A stretch of 64,000 nucleotides of DNA from Enterovibrio calviensis DSM 14347 (GTDB lineage Bacteria > Pseudomonadota > Gammaproteobacteria > Enterobacterales > Vibrionaceae), in NCBI RefSeq assembly GCF_000621165.1, contig NZ_JHZA01000001.1, positions 930,001 through 994,000 of the forward strand, read 5' to 3'. A program made the position numbers and the translations under genes. The number at the start of each line of letters is the position of its first letter. The stretch's first letter is position 1. The notes under the pieces were generated by a model, which saw only the letters and a program-made list of their open reading frames with translations, ran no database searches and was not told the origin of the DNA. Positions 9,214 through 17,113 of this stretch are shown here, piece after piece.

Positions 9214-9918
9214 GTGAGCAGTAAGGAAATGACCGTAGGGATCCTAGGCGGTATGGGTCCAGAAGCCACGGTGGATTTGATGCGTCGTATTATCAAAGCG
9301 ACGCCCGCAACCGATGATGCAGACCACATACGTCTGCTGGTTGATAATGATCCAAAAGTACCTTCTCGCATTCGATATTTGATTGAGAAAACGGGAGAGT
9401 CTCCCGCGCCTTACATGGCAAAGATGGCATGTGGATTAGTTGAAGGTGGCGCTGACGTCTTGGTGATCCCCTGCAACACCGCCCACCATTTTTATGATGA
9501 CGTGGCGCAAGCGGTATCAGTACCTGTGCTTAACATCTTGGAATTGGCAGCAGAGAAGATTCACCGTCTTTACCCAGACATCAATAGGGTGGGGCTCTTG
9601 GGTTCAAGCGCCTTACAAATCACCCAGCTTTATGCGCCCGCATTTGCTGCGAGGGACATTGAAACCGTGTTTCCTGATACCGATCGGCAAGAAGCACTGA
9701 TGGCGCTCATTCGTGCCGTTAAAGCGAATACGCACACCGAGGAATTGACTGACGCCTTCAACTTAGCGGCAGAAGATTTAGAAGATCAGGGGGCGGGTTG
9801 TCTACTGATTGCCTGCACAGAGTTATCAGTGATTGCTAAAACGCTGAAAACGCCACTGCCCAAGCTCGATGCTTCGCAGATCCTAGCGGAGCGTATTGTG
9901 AAAAGGGTGAAGGGGTAA
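9214..9918 (+). CDS. Aspartate/glutamate racemase-family protein
   Basis: A 234-residue cofactor-independent amino-acid racemase of the Asp/Glu/hydantoin racemase superfamily. The two catalytic cysteines sit in the expected places, VIPCNTAHHF near residue 87 and LIACTELSVI near 194. The N-terminal GILGGMGPEATVDLMRRI motif is diagnostic. I chose the GTG at 9214 because a GGAGGG site lies eight bases before it; the ATG at 9229 is the alternative. It is the last gene of the TRAP cluster and is followed by a terminator. If the substrate is a D-sulfonate amino acid, this enzyme would supply the L-form for the CuyA-like lyase. That is inference; a plain aspartate racemase is possible. Confidence 0.88.
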   Translation: MSSKEMTVGILGGMGPEATVDLMRRIIKATPATDDADHIRLLVDNDPKVPSRIRYLIEKTGESPAPYMAKMACGLVEGGADVLVIPCNTAHHFYDDVAQAVSVPVLNILELAAEKIHRLYPDINRVGLLGSSALQITQLYAPAFAARDIETVFPDTDRQEALMALIRAVKANTHTEELTDAFNLAAEDLEDQGAGCLLIACTELSVIAKTLKTPLPKLDASQILAERIVKRVKG

Positions 9919-9934
9919 GTGTGCGATTGAAAAT

Positions 9935-9966
9935 CAGCGCGGGTGTTATCCTCGCGCTGTCTTTTT
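9935..9966 (+). terminator. Rho-independent terminator of the TRAP/racemase cluster
   Basis: Arms CAGCGCG (9935-9941) and CGCGCTG (9953-9959) enclose a short loop and are followed by TCTTTTT. It lies between the convergent racemase and arginase genes and may serve the plus strand. Confidence 0.8.
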
Positions 9967-9970
9967 AGGG

Positions 9971-10900
9971 CTAGATAACACTTCTTCCAAACGCACTCAG
10001 CATCAACGACACCGCTCGTTCCGCAGAGATGTTTCCTTTATCAAGAAACGGATTGAGCTCGACCAGATCCACTGATGTGATCAGGTTGGTTTCGGCGCAC
10101 TTCTCCAACAGTAAATGCGCTTCTCGATACGTGACGCCGCCGGGAACGAGTGTGCCAGAGCCAGGTATAAACTCAGGGTCACATCCATCCACATCAAAGC
10201 TGACGTGAAAGCCGACCGTGTCTTTGGTGACAATGTCGATAATTTCGTCGCTGACGCGGCTCATGCCTAACTCGTCGATATCACGCATGCTATACACTTT
10301 CACGCCCGACTCTTTGATGAGCTCTCTTTCTTTTTCATCAATGTCTCTGACCCCAACCAGTGCCACGTTTTCAGGTTTTATTTTGGGGTTCGCGCTCATG
10401 ATGCTGGTGAAGTCTTTGTCTCCATAGCCAAGCAGGTGAGAAAGCGGCATGCCGTGAACATTGCCTGAAGGCGAAATCCCCGGAATGTTCATGTCTGCGT
10501 GGGCGTCAAACCACACGAGACCGATGTTTTGGTTCTGCTTGTGGTAGAAATCTGCAATGCCAGAGATTGAACCCATCGCAATAGAATGGTCACCGCCAAC
10601 CACCAAGGGAATATCGCCATTGGCGAGAGCGCTATTGGTAGCGATAGCGAGGTCACGGCAAACTTGCAGTATTTCATTGCGAAACCGCATATTGCCGCTT
10701 GTTTCAACAGGGCGAGATTCTTTGGAAGGCACATTAATATCGACTTCCTGTGAAATGTGAAAACCCATTTTTTTAAGTTGCTCACCCAGCCCAGCGATAC
10801 GGACGGCAGACACGCCACCGTCCGTGCCTCTGCGTGATGCCCCTAAATCCACAGGCACACCGATGATTTGAATGGATTTAGATACGCATTTTTCTTCCAT
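9971..10900 (-). CDS. rocF: Arginase
   Basis: A 309-residue ureohydrolase. The binuclear manganese motifs are complete: GGDHSIAMG, WFDAHADMN and SFDVDGCDPEFIPG. The C-terminal SVDLVELNPFLD is also typical. GVPVDLGASRRGTDGG at the start and the loop SPSGNVHGMPLSHLLG fit true arginases better than agmatinases, so L-arginine to ornithine plus urea is the likely reaction. The ATG at 10900 follows a GAGGGG site. It is monocistronic and convergent with the preceding cluster. The guanidine operon at 45-55 kb also ends in ammonia and carbon dioxide through allophanate, but does not use free urea, so a direct link is not required. Confidence 0.93.
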   Translation of the reverse strand: MEEKCVSKSIQIIGVPVDLGASRRGTDGGVSAVRIAGLGEQLKKMGFHISQEVDINVPSKESRPVETSGNMRFRNEILQVCRDLAIATNSALANGDIPLVVGGDHSIAMGSISGIADFYHKQNQNIGLVWFDAHADMNIPGISPSGNVHGMPLSHLLGYGDKDFTSIMSANPKIKPENVALVGVRDIDEKERELIKESGVKVYSMRDIDELGMSRVSDEIIDIVTKDTVGFHVSFDVDGCDPEFIPGSGTLVPGGVTYREAHLLLEKCAETNLITSVDLVELNPFLDKGNISAERAVSLMLSAFGRSVI

Positions 10901-11035
10901 CAGTTTGCCCCTCTACGTCCGGCTCTAGAACCTGCAGTTTTTCATATAACGCTGAAGAAAAATGTGCGGCGTTAATGTTCTATTAACATTGTAGGGTTCA
11001 TAAAAGAAAGTTGTCGTAGAAAAAGGTGCTGTTGA

Positions 11036-11764
11036 CTAAAACTTATATGCCGCACCAATGCTGAATTGCCAGCCGAGATCTTGCTGCACCAGCGGGCTGT
11101 CGCTGTCGTGGTGTTCAAGCTCTAACTTGGACAAACCAATAAATTCTTCTGAGAAATCGTAGATACCAATCAATCCAGATTTGTAGACCCAAGTGCTGCC
11201 TGCGTTGAATGAATCGAGCCCAGAAGTTCGGCTTTCGTTCGCTGACACGCTATAAAGATGATTCGACAACTTAGCATCACGATAATCCACTTCGACATAC
11301 GGAGAGAGGGTGAATTGCTCGAAAGGGGTATCAAAGGCGCGTCCTAAATGCAGTTGCACTTCGTAGCCGTTATGCTCGTCGGTAACATCATGCAAGTACG
11401 TCAGTCGAGCGCCGACGCTGCCAATGGTGACACCCAATTCGCCATTGCCGTCACGATCATTGATGCCATTAGGAATATCATCAAAATCATCGGAGACTTC
11501 AGCGAATCGCCACTGACCAGAAATTCCCACCCAAGGCAAAACGGCATAGTTCAACAAACTGCCATCAATGAATCCGTATTCACCGTTGTAGAAAATGTTG
11601 GGTTCGACGCCGCCGCTTGTGCCGTCGTTGGAAAATACGGATTCGCCGACGGTGACACTGCCTCCTACAAAGCCGTAGTCGTCGTACTTGTCGTTGGCGG
11701 CGACATTCATAGATAACACCAACAACGTAAGCCCTGACATTGGAGCCAAACCGAATTTCATCAT
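11036..11764 (-). CDS. MipA/OmpV-like outer-membrane protein
   Basis: About 242 residues if translation starts at the first of two ATGs (11764/11761), which follow a GGGAATAAATCC site. A longer frame reaches 11821 but its extra residues lack signal-peptide character. Residues 1-23 form a signal peptide (GLTLLVLSMNVAA, then NDKYDD). Alternating aromatic/polar strands fill the rest, and the protein ends in GWQFSIGAAYKF, with the terminal phenylalanine of outer-membrane beta-barrels. The pattern of GFVGGSVTVGES, then GISGQWRF and YVEVDYRD, fits the MipA/OmpV family of murein-associated or scaffolding barrels. Function cannot be stated further. Confidence 0.75.
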   Translation of the reverse strand: MMKFGLAPMSGLTLLVLSMNVAANDKYDDYGFVGGSVTVGESVFSNDGTSGGVEPNIFYNGEYGFIDGSLLNYAVLPWVGISGQWRFAEVSDDFDDIPNGINDRDGNGELGVTIGSVGARLTYLHDVTDEHNGYEVQLHLGRAFDTPFEQFTLSPYVEVDYRDAKLSNHLYSVSANESRTSGLDSFNAGSTWVYKSGLIGIYDFSEEFIGLSKLELEHHDSDSPLVQQDLGWQFSIGAAYKF

Positions 11765-11987
11765 GGATTTATTCCCATCATTTTCTGCGCATTGAACATA
11801 AACAGAACCGGATGAAACCAAAAAATGACGCGAATCTTGAATTGTTTGAGAATTGAGAGATTTAGAAGGGCATTGAGAGCATTCTGTGAGGATTGCTAAT
11901 GCTTCAATCTCGCCGACAAATATCGACGAGAGCTTCCGCCATAGGCTTCTACTAGAAGCTTCCCGAAGTACAGTTGCCCAGAGGCGG

Positions 11988-12602
11988 TTATCGTTTTTGA
12001 TAATGGCTCAAAAATAGCTGCGCGGTATTTCTTGCGAGCTGCTGTCCTTCTTCTTCGCCAATCGGAGAGCAGGCACCGATCAATTGTGGCCAGAAGGCTT
12101 CGCCTTTGATAAGACTGTGCAGTTGCGTACGTGCTTTCTCAACGCTGTCTATCCTTAGTGTGCCTTTACTTGATTGATGTACAAGCCAAGTGTGTAGGGC
12201 GGTGTGCTCTTTCGAGATGTTCGCCATTTGCTCTTGAAGTGCGTCTGGCTTAAACAGGAAATGACCGACAGCCACTTTGGCCATATCAAGGTAGTCATGC
12301 GTTGAGAACACTGCGATTTCTTGGTACAGCAAACTCGTGAGCTGATCTTCAAGGGGGAGTTCCGCAAGTTGCTCTAGAGCATCAGCCGTGATCGAGCTCT
12401 GCCAAAGCACAGCGAGTAATTCCATCACCAAGGCTTCTTTAGAATCGAAGTGATTGTAGACCGTGCGTTTAGACACATTCGCCAGCGCTGCCAGTTTATC
12501 CATGCTGGTGTTTTGCACGCCAACTTCTTGGAATGCCTGTCGAGCGGCACAAAGAATGGCCTCTCTTTTTAATTCACTTCGAGATTTTTTCTTTTCATTC
12601 AT
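11988..12602 (-). CDS. TetR-family transcriptional regulator
   Basis: About 204 residues from the internal ATG at 12602 (MNEKKKSRSELKRE). The frame also opens at 12638, and no convincing ribosome-binding site distinguishes the two. The TetR helix-turn-helix is clear at residues 10-55 (AILCAARQAFQEVGVQNTSM, then DKLAALANVSKRTVYNHFDS). The C-terminal ligand domain has the AefR-like shape (LFLSHYQKR end). It diverges from a metallo-hydrolase lipoprotein gene across an intergenic region holding a perfect 9-base inverted repeat, so it probably represses that gene and itself. The inducer is unknown. Confidence 0.88.
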   Translation of the reverse strand: MNEKKKSRSELKREAILCAARQAFQEVGVQNTSMDKLAALANVSKRTVYNHFDSKEALVMELLAVLWQSSITADALEQLAELPLEDQLTSLLYQEIAVFSTHDYLDMAKVAVGHFLFKPDALQEQMANISKEHTALHTWLVHQSSKGTLRIDSVEKARTQLHSLIKGEAFWPQLIGACSPIGEEEGQQLARNTAQLFLSHYQKR

Positions 12603-12673
12603 CAGGTTAAACGTCGCTGAAAAATTTGTTATCGCCATTTTACACTAACCGGTTTACTTTTCATTGTTAAAAT

Positions 12674-12696
12674 GTAAACTACACCGAGTAGTTTAC
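12674..12696. promoter_or_regulatory. Palindromic operator, probably for the TetR regulator
   Basis: GTAAACTAC (12674-12682) and GTAGTTTAC (12688-12696) are perfect reverse complements separated by five bases. A further half-site GTTTAC lies at 12652-12657 next to AACCGGTT. The size and symmetry suit a TetR dimer, and the site lies between the divergent TetR and metallo-hydrolase genes. Confidence 0.65.
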
Positions 12697-12752
12697 TTAA
12701 TTCTGCGAACCATCAAGGTCATTTTCAACCAACAAACTTCGGCGTGGACGGT

Positions 12753-13832
12753 ATGAATAAAAACACTTTGAAACAAACATTTTTAGCCGTACTTGGAGTA
12801 TTAGCAATGAGTGGTTTACTGGCGTCATGCTCATCATCGAAAAATGAAAATCCACGTTACCCAGCAAAATTTGTAAACAGCGATCCTGCATTTGTAGCGC
12901 AAGGAAACCTGTTTGAAATTATCAAAGCCTATTTCACGGTTGAGCGTAAAAACCCGACGCCAACCTTTGCGTTGCCTGTTCAAGCGATCACCGCAAAGCA
13001 GCTATTGACTGAAAAGAGTGACGTTGTGTATCGACTGGGGCATTCAAGCGTGGTCATGAAGTTGGACGGACAATTGGTTATGGCTGATCCGGTCTTTAGC
13101 GATCGCGCATCACCGTTTCAGTTTATCGGCCCGAAGCGCTTTCACCCTACGCCGATTAGCTTGGCAGATTTACCTAACATCGACGTTGTGGTGATCAGTC
13201 ACGACCACTATGACCATCTCGACAAGCATTCAGTGAAGACCCTAGAAGAAAAAGTCGGGGTGTTTCTTGTGCCGTTAAAGGTTGGAAAGCATCTGTTGGA
13301 CTGGGGCATTTCAGAAGACAAAATTGTCGAGCTCGAATGGTGGGAGTCTAAAGAGATCAACGGCATCACTTATACTTTTACACCCACTCAGCATTTCTCT
13401 GGCCGTACGTTGGCAGATGGCAATGCCACGTTGTGGGGAAGTTGGGCGATTAAATCCGCAGAGAAGAATGTGTTCTTTAGTGGTGACTCTGGCTACTTCG
13501 ACGGATTCAAAGAGATTGGTGAAAAGCTTGGGCCGTTTGATCTAACCATGGTTGAAACGGGCGCGTATAACACGTTGTGGTCGAACATTCACATGTTCCC
13601 GGAGCAGAGTGTACAAGCGCACATCGACTTACAAGGTAAGGTGATGATGCCAATCCACAACAGTACCTTTGATTTGTCGATGCATGATTGGCAAGAGCCG
13701 ATGGAAAAAGCCATTGCAATAAGCGAAGCGCTCGGCGTTACTGTGGTAAGCCCTGAAATCGGTCAACGCTTAGAAGTCGGCGAAGCGATGCCGATAGCGA
13801 CGTGGTGGAATAATGCGTCAGAAGGAAAATAA
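12753..13832 (+). CDS. Metallo-beta-lactamase-fold hydrolase, lipoprotein (UlaG/NAPE-PLD-like)
   Basis: About 359 residues from the ATG at 12753; an in-frame GTG lies nine bases earlier. Residues 1-26 are a lipoprotein signal with lipobox LLASC. The metal-binding motif HDHYDHLD and later ligands (TPTQHFSGR, FFSGDSGYF and MPIHNSTFDLS) mark an MBL-fold hydrolase of the UlaG/NAPE-PLD type, with strong resemblance around GHSSVVMKLDGQLVMADPVF. It would act in the periplasm or on the outer membrane, perhaps on a phosphodiester or lactone; the substrate is not readable. It faces the TetR regulator. Its stop codon shares a base with the next gene's start. Confidence 0.85.
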   Translation: MNKNTLKQTFLAVLGVLAMSGLLASCSSSKNENPRYPAKFVNSDPAFVAQGNLFEIIKAYFTVERKNPTPTFALPVQAITAKQLLTEKSDVVYRLGHSSVVMKLDGQLVMADPVFSDRASPFQFIGPKRFHPTPISLADLPNIDVVVISHDHYDHLDKHSVKTLEEKVGVFLVPLKVGKHLLDWGISEDKIVELEWWESKEINGITYTFTPTQHFSGRTLADGNATLWGSWAIKSAEKNVFFSGDSGYFDGFKEIGEKLGPFDLTMVETGAYNTLWSNIHMFPEQSVQAHIDLQGKVMMPIHNSTFDLSMHDWQEPMEKAIAISEALGVTVVSPEIGQRLEVGEAMPIATWWNNASEGK

Positions 13833-14290
13833 TGCCTATGTCGATAACGTCTGTGTCGATAAAGCCTATCTGGAACCCGTTGGCAAAAGTCATGCGAAAT
13901 CTCATGCAACAACGCGTTGATAAAAAGGCTGTCAAATACTCTGCGTCAGTATTGTGTGCCGCGATGCTGATGATAAGCAGTGTGTCATTTGCGGACAATA
14001 GCGATCAAAAGCCAACCACAGTGGAAGATGACGTGTCCTATCTGGTGGAGCAAATGCTAGAGTCTGACTGTCACTTTGAGCGAAACGGAACGACTTATAC
14101 GCGTGAGGAAGCTGTAGAGCATCTCAAGAATAAGTGGGATTACGCCAAGAACAAAGTGGAATCGACAGAGATGTTTATCAATGAAGTGGCATCAAAAAGC
14201 TGGTTCACGGGGCGTGAATACAAAGTGATTTGCGGCAATGGTGAACACACGAGTCAGCAGTGGTTTCAGCAACAATTGGAGCAACAATAG
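13832..14290 (+). CDS. DUF5329-like exported protein
   Basis: A 152-residue protein translationally coupled to the preceding hydrolase (TAATG overlap). A hydrophobic segment near residues 36-54 (YSASVLCAAMLMISSVSFA) acts as a signal peptide. Starts at residues 21 or 25 would give a more normal signal length. The mature part has the DUF5329 pattern: a SDCHFERNGTTYTREEAVEH segment followed by LKNKW and FINEVASKSWFTGREY, with two cysteines (about C79 and C138) that may form a disulfide. Function unknown; coupling suggests it works with the hydrolase in the periplasm. Confidence 0.7.
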   Translation: MPMSITSVSIKPIWNPLAKVMRNLMQQRVDKKAVKYSASVLCAAMLMISSVSFADNSDQKPTTVEDDVSYLVEQMLESDCHFERNGTTYTREEAVEHLKNKWDYAKNKVESTEMFINEVASKSWFTGREYKVICGNGEHTSQQWFQQQLEQQ

Positions 14291-14306
14291 AGAAAGGTGA
14301 TCAGTG

Positions 14307-14603
14307 ATGAGAGATGAACAAGAACTGAGCGAAGCGGAAATTGGTAAGATTTCAGGTATTCTTGATCTGCAGGAACAGCTTATGGTTAAAGACGTAGAAC
14401 AGGTGATAAAAAATCGCGTTGCCGCCGCCATGTCGCAACTCGAAGATGCCGACCTTACCTTGTCCGACATCGATCCCGCCAATGAAGAGTACTTCACAGC
14501 GGTGCTGCTAAGTGAATTGTTCTCTCGCTTGCACAGTGGTGATGAAGACGTCGCGGAAACCATACTCTATAACTTGAGAGCGCAAGCCGGGCTGATTCTC
14601 TGA
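14307..14603 (+). CDS. Small acidic hypothetical protein
   Basis: A 98-residue, highly charged, acidic protein (MRDEQELSEAEIGKISGILD) that is predicted mostly helical, with no signal peptide or membrane segment. The ATG at 14307 follows GAAAGGTGA at a good distance. The frame also reads from the GTG at 14304. It follows the DUF5329-like gene by 16 bases and so is probably the last gene of that short operon. I do not recognise a family. Confidence 0.6.
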   Translation: MRDEQELSEAEIGKISGILDLQEQLMVKDVEQVIKNRVAAAMSQLEDADLTLSDIDPANEEYFTAVLLSELFSRLHSGDEDVAETILYNLRAQAGLIL

Positions 14604-14636
14604 AAGGAAGGGAAGAAAATAGAGCATAAGCAGCCA

Positions 14637-14712
14637 CAAGCATTTGCCTTAAATTGAACACACTGACTCTGATGGCCTCTGAAATCGAGCATCTTCAGGT
14701 TGTTTGGGTATA
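14637..14712 (-). repeat. Half copy of the dispersed MITE-like repeat (copy d)
   Basis: Read on the minus strand this matches about 75 bases of the left end of the full-length element at 30812: TATACCCAA start, CTGAAGATGCTCGATTTCAG, the GAGGCCATCAGAGTG block and TTCAATTTAAGGCAAAT. It ends abruptly there. It separates the 98-residue gene from the HD-domain gene. A minus-strand ORF through it is repeat-derived and not a gene. Confidence 0.8.
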
Positions 14713-14769
14713 TGAGTTGATGTGGCGGACAATGGAACACAATATTAGAAACGGATTGACTGATAGGCA

Positions 14770-15345
14770 GTGAGCAAAGGAACAATGACACCGATTAAAA
14801 TTAAACGACTTCGTCCGCACGTTGAAGAAATTCTCGCACGTTACCAAGCAGAGATTGGTCAGGACTTTAACGGATACCGCAATCATGTTTATCGCACCAT
14901 CACTTACGCGATGCATTTTCTAGGGAATGATGATCAATATGAACGCATGGTTGAAACCGCGTTTGCTTATCATGATATTGGCCTTTGGACAGATCATGAA
15001 CTGGCGTATTTAGAACCTTCAGAAGAAGTCGCAATAGCAGACAACGAAACGTTTGGTTGGGAGTTAGACCCAAACACCTTACGTGCGGCAATCCATTGGC
15101 ATCATAAAATCACGCCATACAAAGGGCTAAACCACCTTGTCGTGGAAGCGTGTCGTAAAGCGGATTGGATTGATGCTTCAAAAGGCATGATCCACAAGGG
15201 TTTGCCAAAGTCATACATCAAAGAGGTCGAAGAGGCATTTCCTAACTTCGGATTTCACGACACCTTGTTACGCCTAGCCAAAGACTATGGCGGATCGACG
15301 CTGGTGGGCGGCATTAAAGTGACACGAGGCATTGTGAAATGGTAA
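14770..15345 (+). CDS. HD-domain protein (metal-dependent phosphohydrolase fold)
   Basis: A 191-residue cytoplasmic protein. The HD-superfamily metal site is visible as H39 (YRNHVYRT), H68-D69 (FAYHDIGLW) and D132 (RKADWIDAS). HD proteins usually cleave phosphoester bonds, often of nucleotides, but the substrate is not evident. The frame opens at a GTG (14770); the ATG at 14785 (MTPIKIKRLRPHVEE) has an AAAGGA only three bases upstream, so the start is uncertain. It stands alone between a repeat and a strong terminator. Confidence 0.8.
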   Translation: MSKGTMTPIKIKRLRPHVEEILARYQAEIGQDFNGYRNHVYRTITYAMHFLGNDDQYERMVETAFAYHDIGLWTDHELAYLEPSEEVAIADNETFGWELDPNTLRAAIHWHHKITPYKGLNHLVVEACRKADWIDASKGMIHKGLPKSYIKEVEEAFPNFGFHDTLLRLAKDYGGSTLVGGIKVTRGIVKW

Positions 15346-15398
15346 CTCTGCGTCTTTTGATGTAATGCTTTCGCCGTGTATCACAGTGTTTAAGCTTG

Positions 15399-15427
15399 AA
15401 AAAACGACGCCATAGGCGTCGTTTTTT
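15399..15427. terminator. Strong terminator between convergent genes
   Basis: A perfect hairpin, AACGACGCC (15403-15411) and GGCGTCGTT (15415-15423), with A-tract before and T-tract after. It can serve both the HD-domain gene (plus) and the phosphodiesterase operon (minus). Confidence 0.9.
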
Positions 15428-15473
15428 GTGGTTGGTCGCTAGCCAGAAAGCCTGCGTATCAAATTTATCCAAC

Positions 15474-16271
15474 CTAAAACGGATACAAGTCCCCGTTCGT
15501 CGACAGCGACAGATAGCTGCTGCGAAAGCCGTTGATCCATTCGTGAAGCATGTAACCGCCTGGCTTTTTAGTAAAGCCGGCCGGCGCGTTGGGGCGGTGA
15601 TCCGTCATGAAACTGCTGGCGACTGCGGGGGAGGAAAGCACTGTGGTGTTGCCTAAACTGCACACAATGCTGTTGTGTAAATGCCCGCAAATGACGCGCA
15701 CTTCTCGCGATGTGTGATTGAGTAACTCGCTCAGTGTGTCCGCACCTTTTAATCCAATGTTGTCCATAAAATGGATGCCTGATTCAAATGGAGGGTGGTG
15801 CAGGGCGATTAATGCAGGCTTATTTGGATTGGAGGCCAAAGCGCGCTTCAGAAATTGCAGTGTTGAATCTGATAACGCGCCGCCACCTTGATTGGGAATA
15901 ATGGAATCGAGCCCAATCACATCAAACGCAGAAAATGTCTCAACCCAGTTCAGCTCGCCATGTTCAGTGCCGCCCGCTAATTGTGGAAAACTGGTGAGCA
16001 TGGCATCGCGGCTGTCGTGATTGCCGGGGATCACCAAATACGGCAAGTTCAAGCGTTCAATCTGGGTTTTGAATAGCTGATAGCTTTCCTCGTCGCCATA
16101 GTCAGTGATGTCTCCGGTCGCAATAACAGCGTCAACATCGCCAAAAAGAGGTAAATCCTGTTCGATCTTATCAATCGCTTGTTCAAACAAGGCGAAGGTA
16201 TTCAACTGACCGGAAACCTTTGTCGGTGGCACGGTCAGGTGAATGTCGGTGATTTGAATAATTCTAGTCAC
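15474..16271 (-). CDS. Metallophosphoesterase, CpdA/GpdQ-like phosphodiesterase
   Basis: A 265-residue binuclear-metal phosphodiesterase of the class III cyclic-nucleotide/GpdQ family. All ligand motifs are present in order: TDIHL (D8, H10), ATGDITD, PGNHDS, ALHHPP and ICGHLHNS. There is no signal peptide, so it is cytoplasmic. CpdA cleaves cyclic AMP and GpdQ cleaves glycerophosphodiesters. It is the last gene of an operon for a UgpBAEC-type transporter, which makes hydrolysis of an imported glycerophosphodiester the more likely role (in E. coli UgpQ, a different fold, does this). It starts 14 bases after the permease stop. Confidence 0.88.
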   Translation of the reverse strand: MTRIIQITDIHLTVPPTKVSGQLNTFALFEQAIDKIEQDLPLFGDVDAVIATGDITDYGDEESYQLFKTQIERLNLPYLVIPGNHDSRDAMLTSFPQLAGGTEHGELNWVETFSAFDVIGLDSIIPNQGGGALSDSTLQFLKRALASNPNKPALIALHHPPFESGIHFMDNIGLKGADTLSELLNHTSREVRVICGHLHNSIVCSLGNTTVLSSPAVASSFMTDHRPNAPAGFTKKPGGYMLHEWINGFRSSYLSLSTNGDLYPF

Positions 16272-16285
16272 GTTAACGATGCTCC

Positions 16286-17113
16286 CTACTTAATCCCAGC
16301 GCGCAGAAATGCCTGTACAAACTGACGTTGGAAGATCAGGAACGCAATCAACAGTGGCGCAACGGACATCATGGTCGCAGCGGAAATCACCGAAATATCC
16401 ACGCCGTTCTCGGGTGCGCCAAAAATCGACAACCCCACGGTCAATGGACGTGTATCGTCGGAGTTAGTGACGATCAACGGCCATAGGAAGTTGTTCCAGT
16501 GTGTCGATACCGATACCAGTGCGTACGCCAAATACGTTGGCTTCGCCAAAGGCACATAGACCTTCATCAAAATCCCAAACAGAGAACAGCCTTCCACACT
16601 GGCGGCTTCGTGCAATTCATAGGGCACAGATTTGAACGATTGGCGCATCAGAAATATACCGAAGGCGCTCGCCATGTAAGGCATACCCACACCCAATATG
16701 GTGTCGAACAAGCCAAGCTTGGATGTGACGGCGTAGTTTTCGACAATCAGCACTTCCGGCAAAATGAACAACTGAAGCAACACCAGAATGAACACAAAAT
16801 CTTTGCCTGGGAACGACACCTGCGCAAACGCAAAGCCTGCCAAAGTAGTGATAACAAACTGCCCAATCAACACAATGGTGACCAAAAAGAAGGTGTTGAT
16901 GAAGTACTTGATCCAAGGCGCACCGTCCCATGCCACGCGGAAGTTATCCAACGTCCATGCTGACAGCAGGTTGAAGTTCACGGCATCAGACGTGGTGTGA
17001 AAGGCCGCCCAGAACGCAAAGAACAACGGCGAAATCCAGATAACCGCTAATAGCGTTGCACCAAACGTATCAAGATATTTCTCAATGCTTTTCATTGGAG
17101 ATACGGTTCTCAT
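16286..17113 (-). CDS. ABC sugar/glycerol-phosphate transporter permease (UgpE/MalG family)
   Basis: A 275-residue inner-membrane permease with six helices. The cytoplasmic EAA loop reads ELHEAASVEGCSLFGILMKV, which docks to the ATPase. The first ATG (17113) overlaps the UgpA-type stop by four bases (ATGA), the usual coupling in this family; a second ATG lies at 17095. With the UgpA-type gene it forms the transmembrane pore for the binding protein encoded at 18092. Similarity to carbohydrate uptake class 1 permeases is clear. Glycerol-3-phosphate or a diester is inferred from the operon. Confidence 0.92.
   Translation of the reverse strand: MRTVSPMKSIEKYLDTFGATLLAVIWISPLFFAFWAAFHTTSDAVNFNLLSAWTLDNFRVAWDGAPWIKYFINTFFLVTIVLIGQFVITTLAGFAFAQVSFPGKDFVFILVLLQLFILPEVLIVENYAVTSKLGLFDTILGVGMPYMASAFGIFLMRQSFKSVPYELHEAASVEGCSLFGILMKVYVPLAKPTYLAYALVSVSTHWNNFLWPLIVTNSDDTRPLTVGLSIFGAPENGVDISVISAATMMSVAPLLIAFLIFQRQFVQAFLRAGIK

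Noticed and set aside
10218-10818. Several ORFs of 67-109 codons inside arginase in other frames
   Set aside because: They overlap a gene with complete arginase motifs and have no features of their own.
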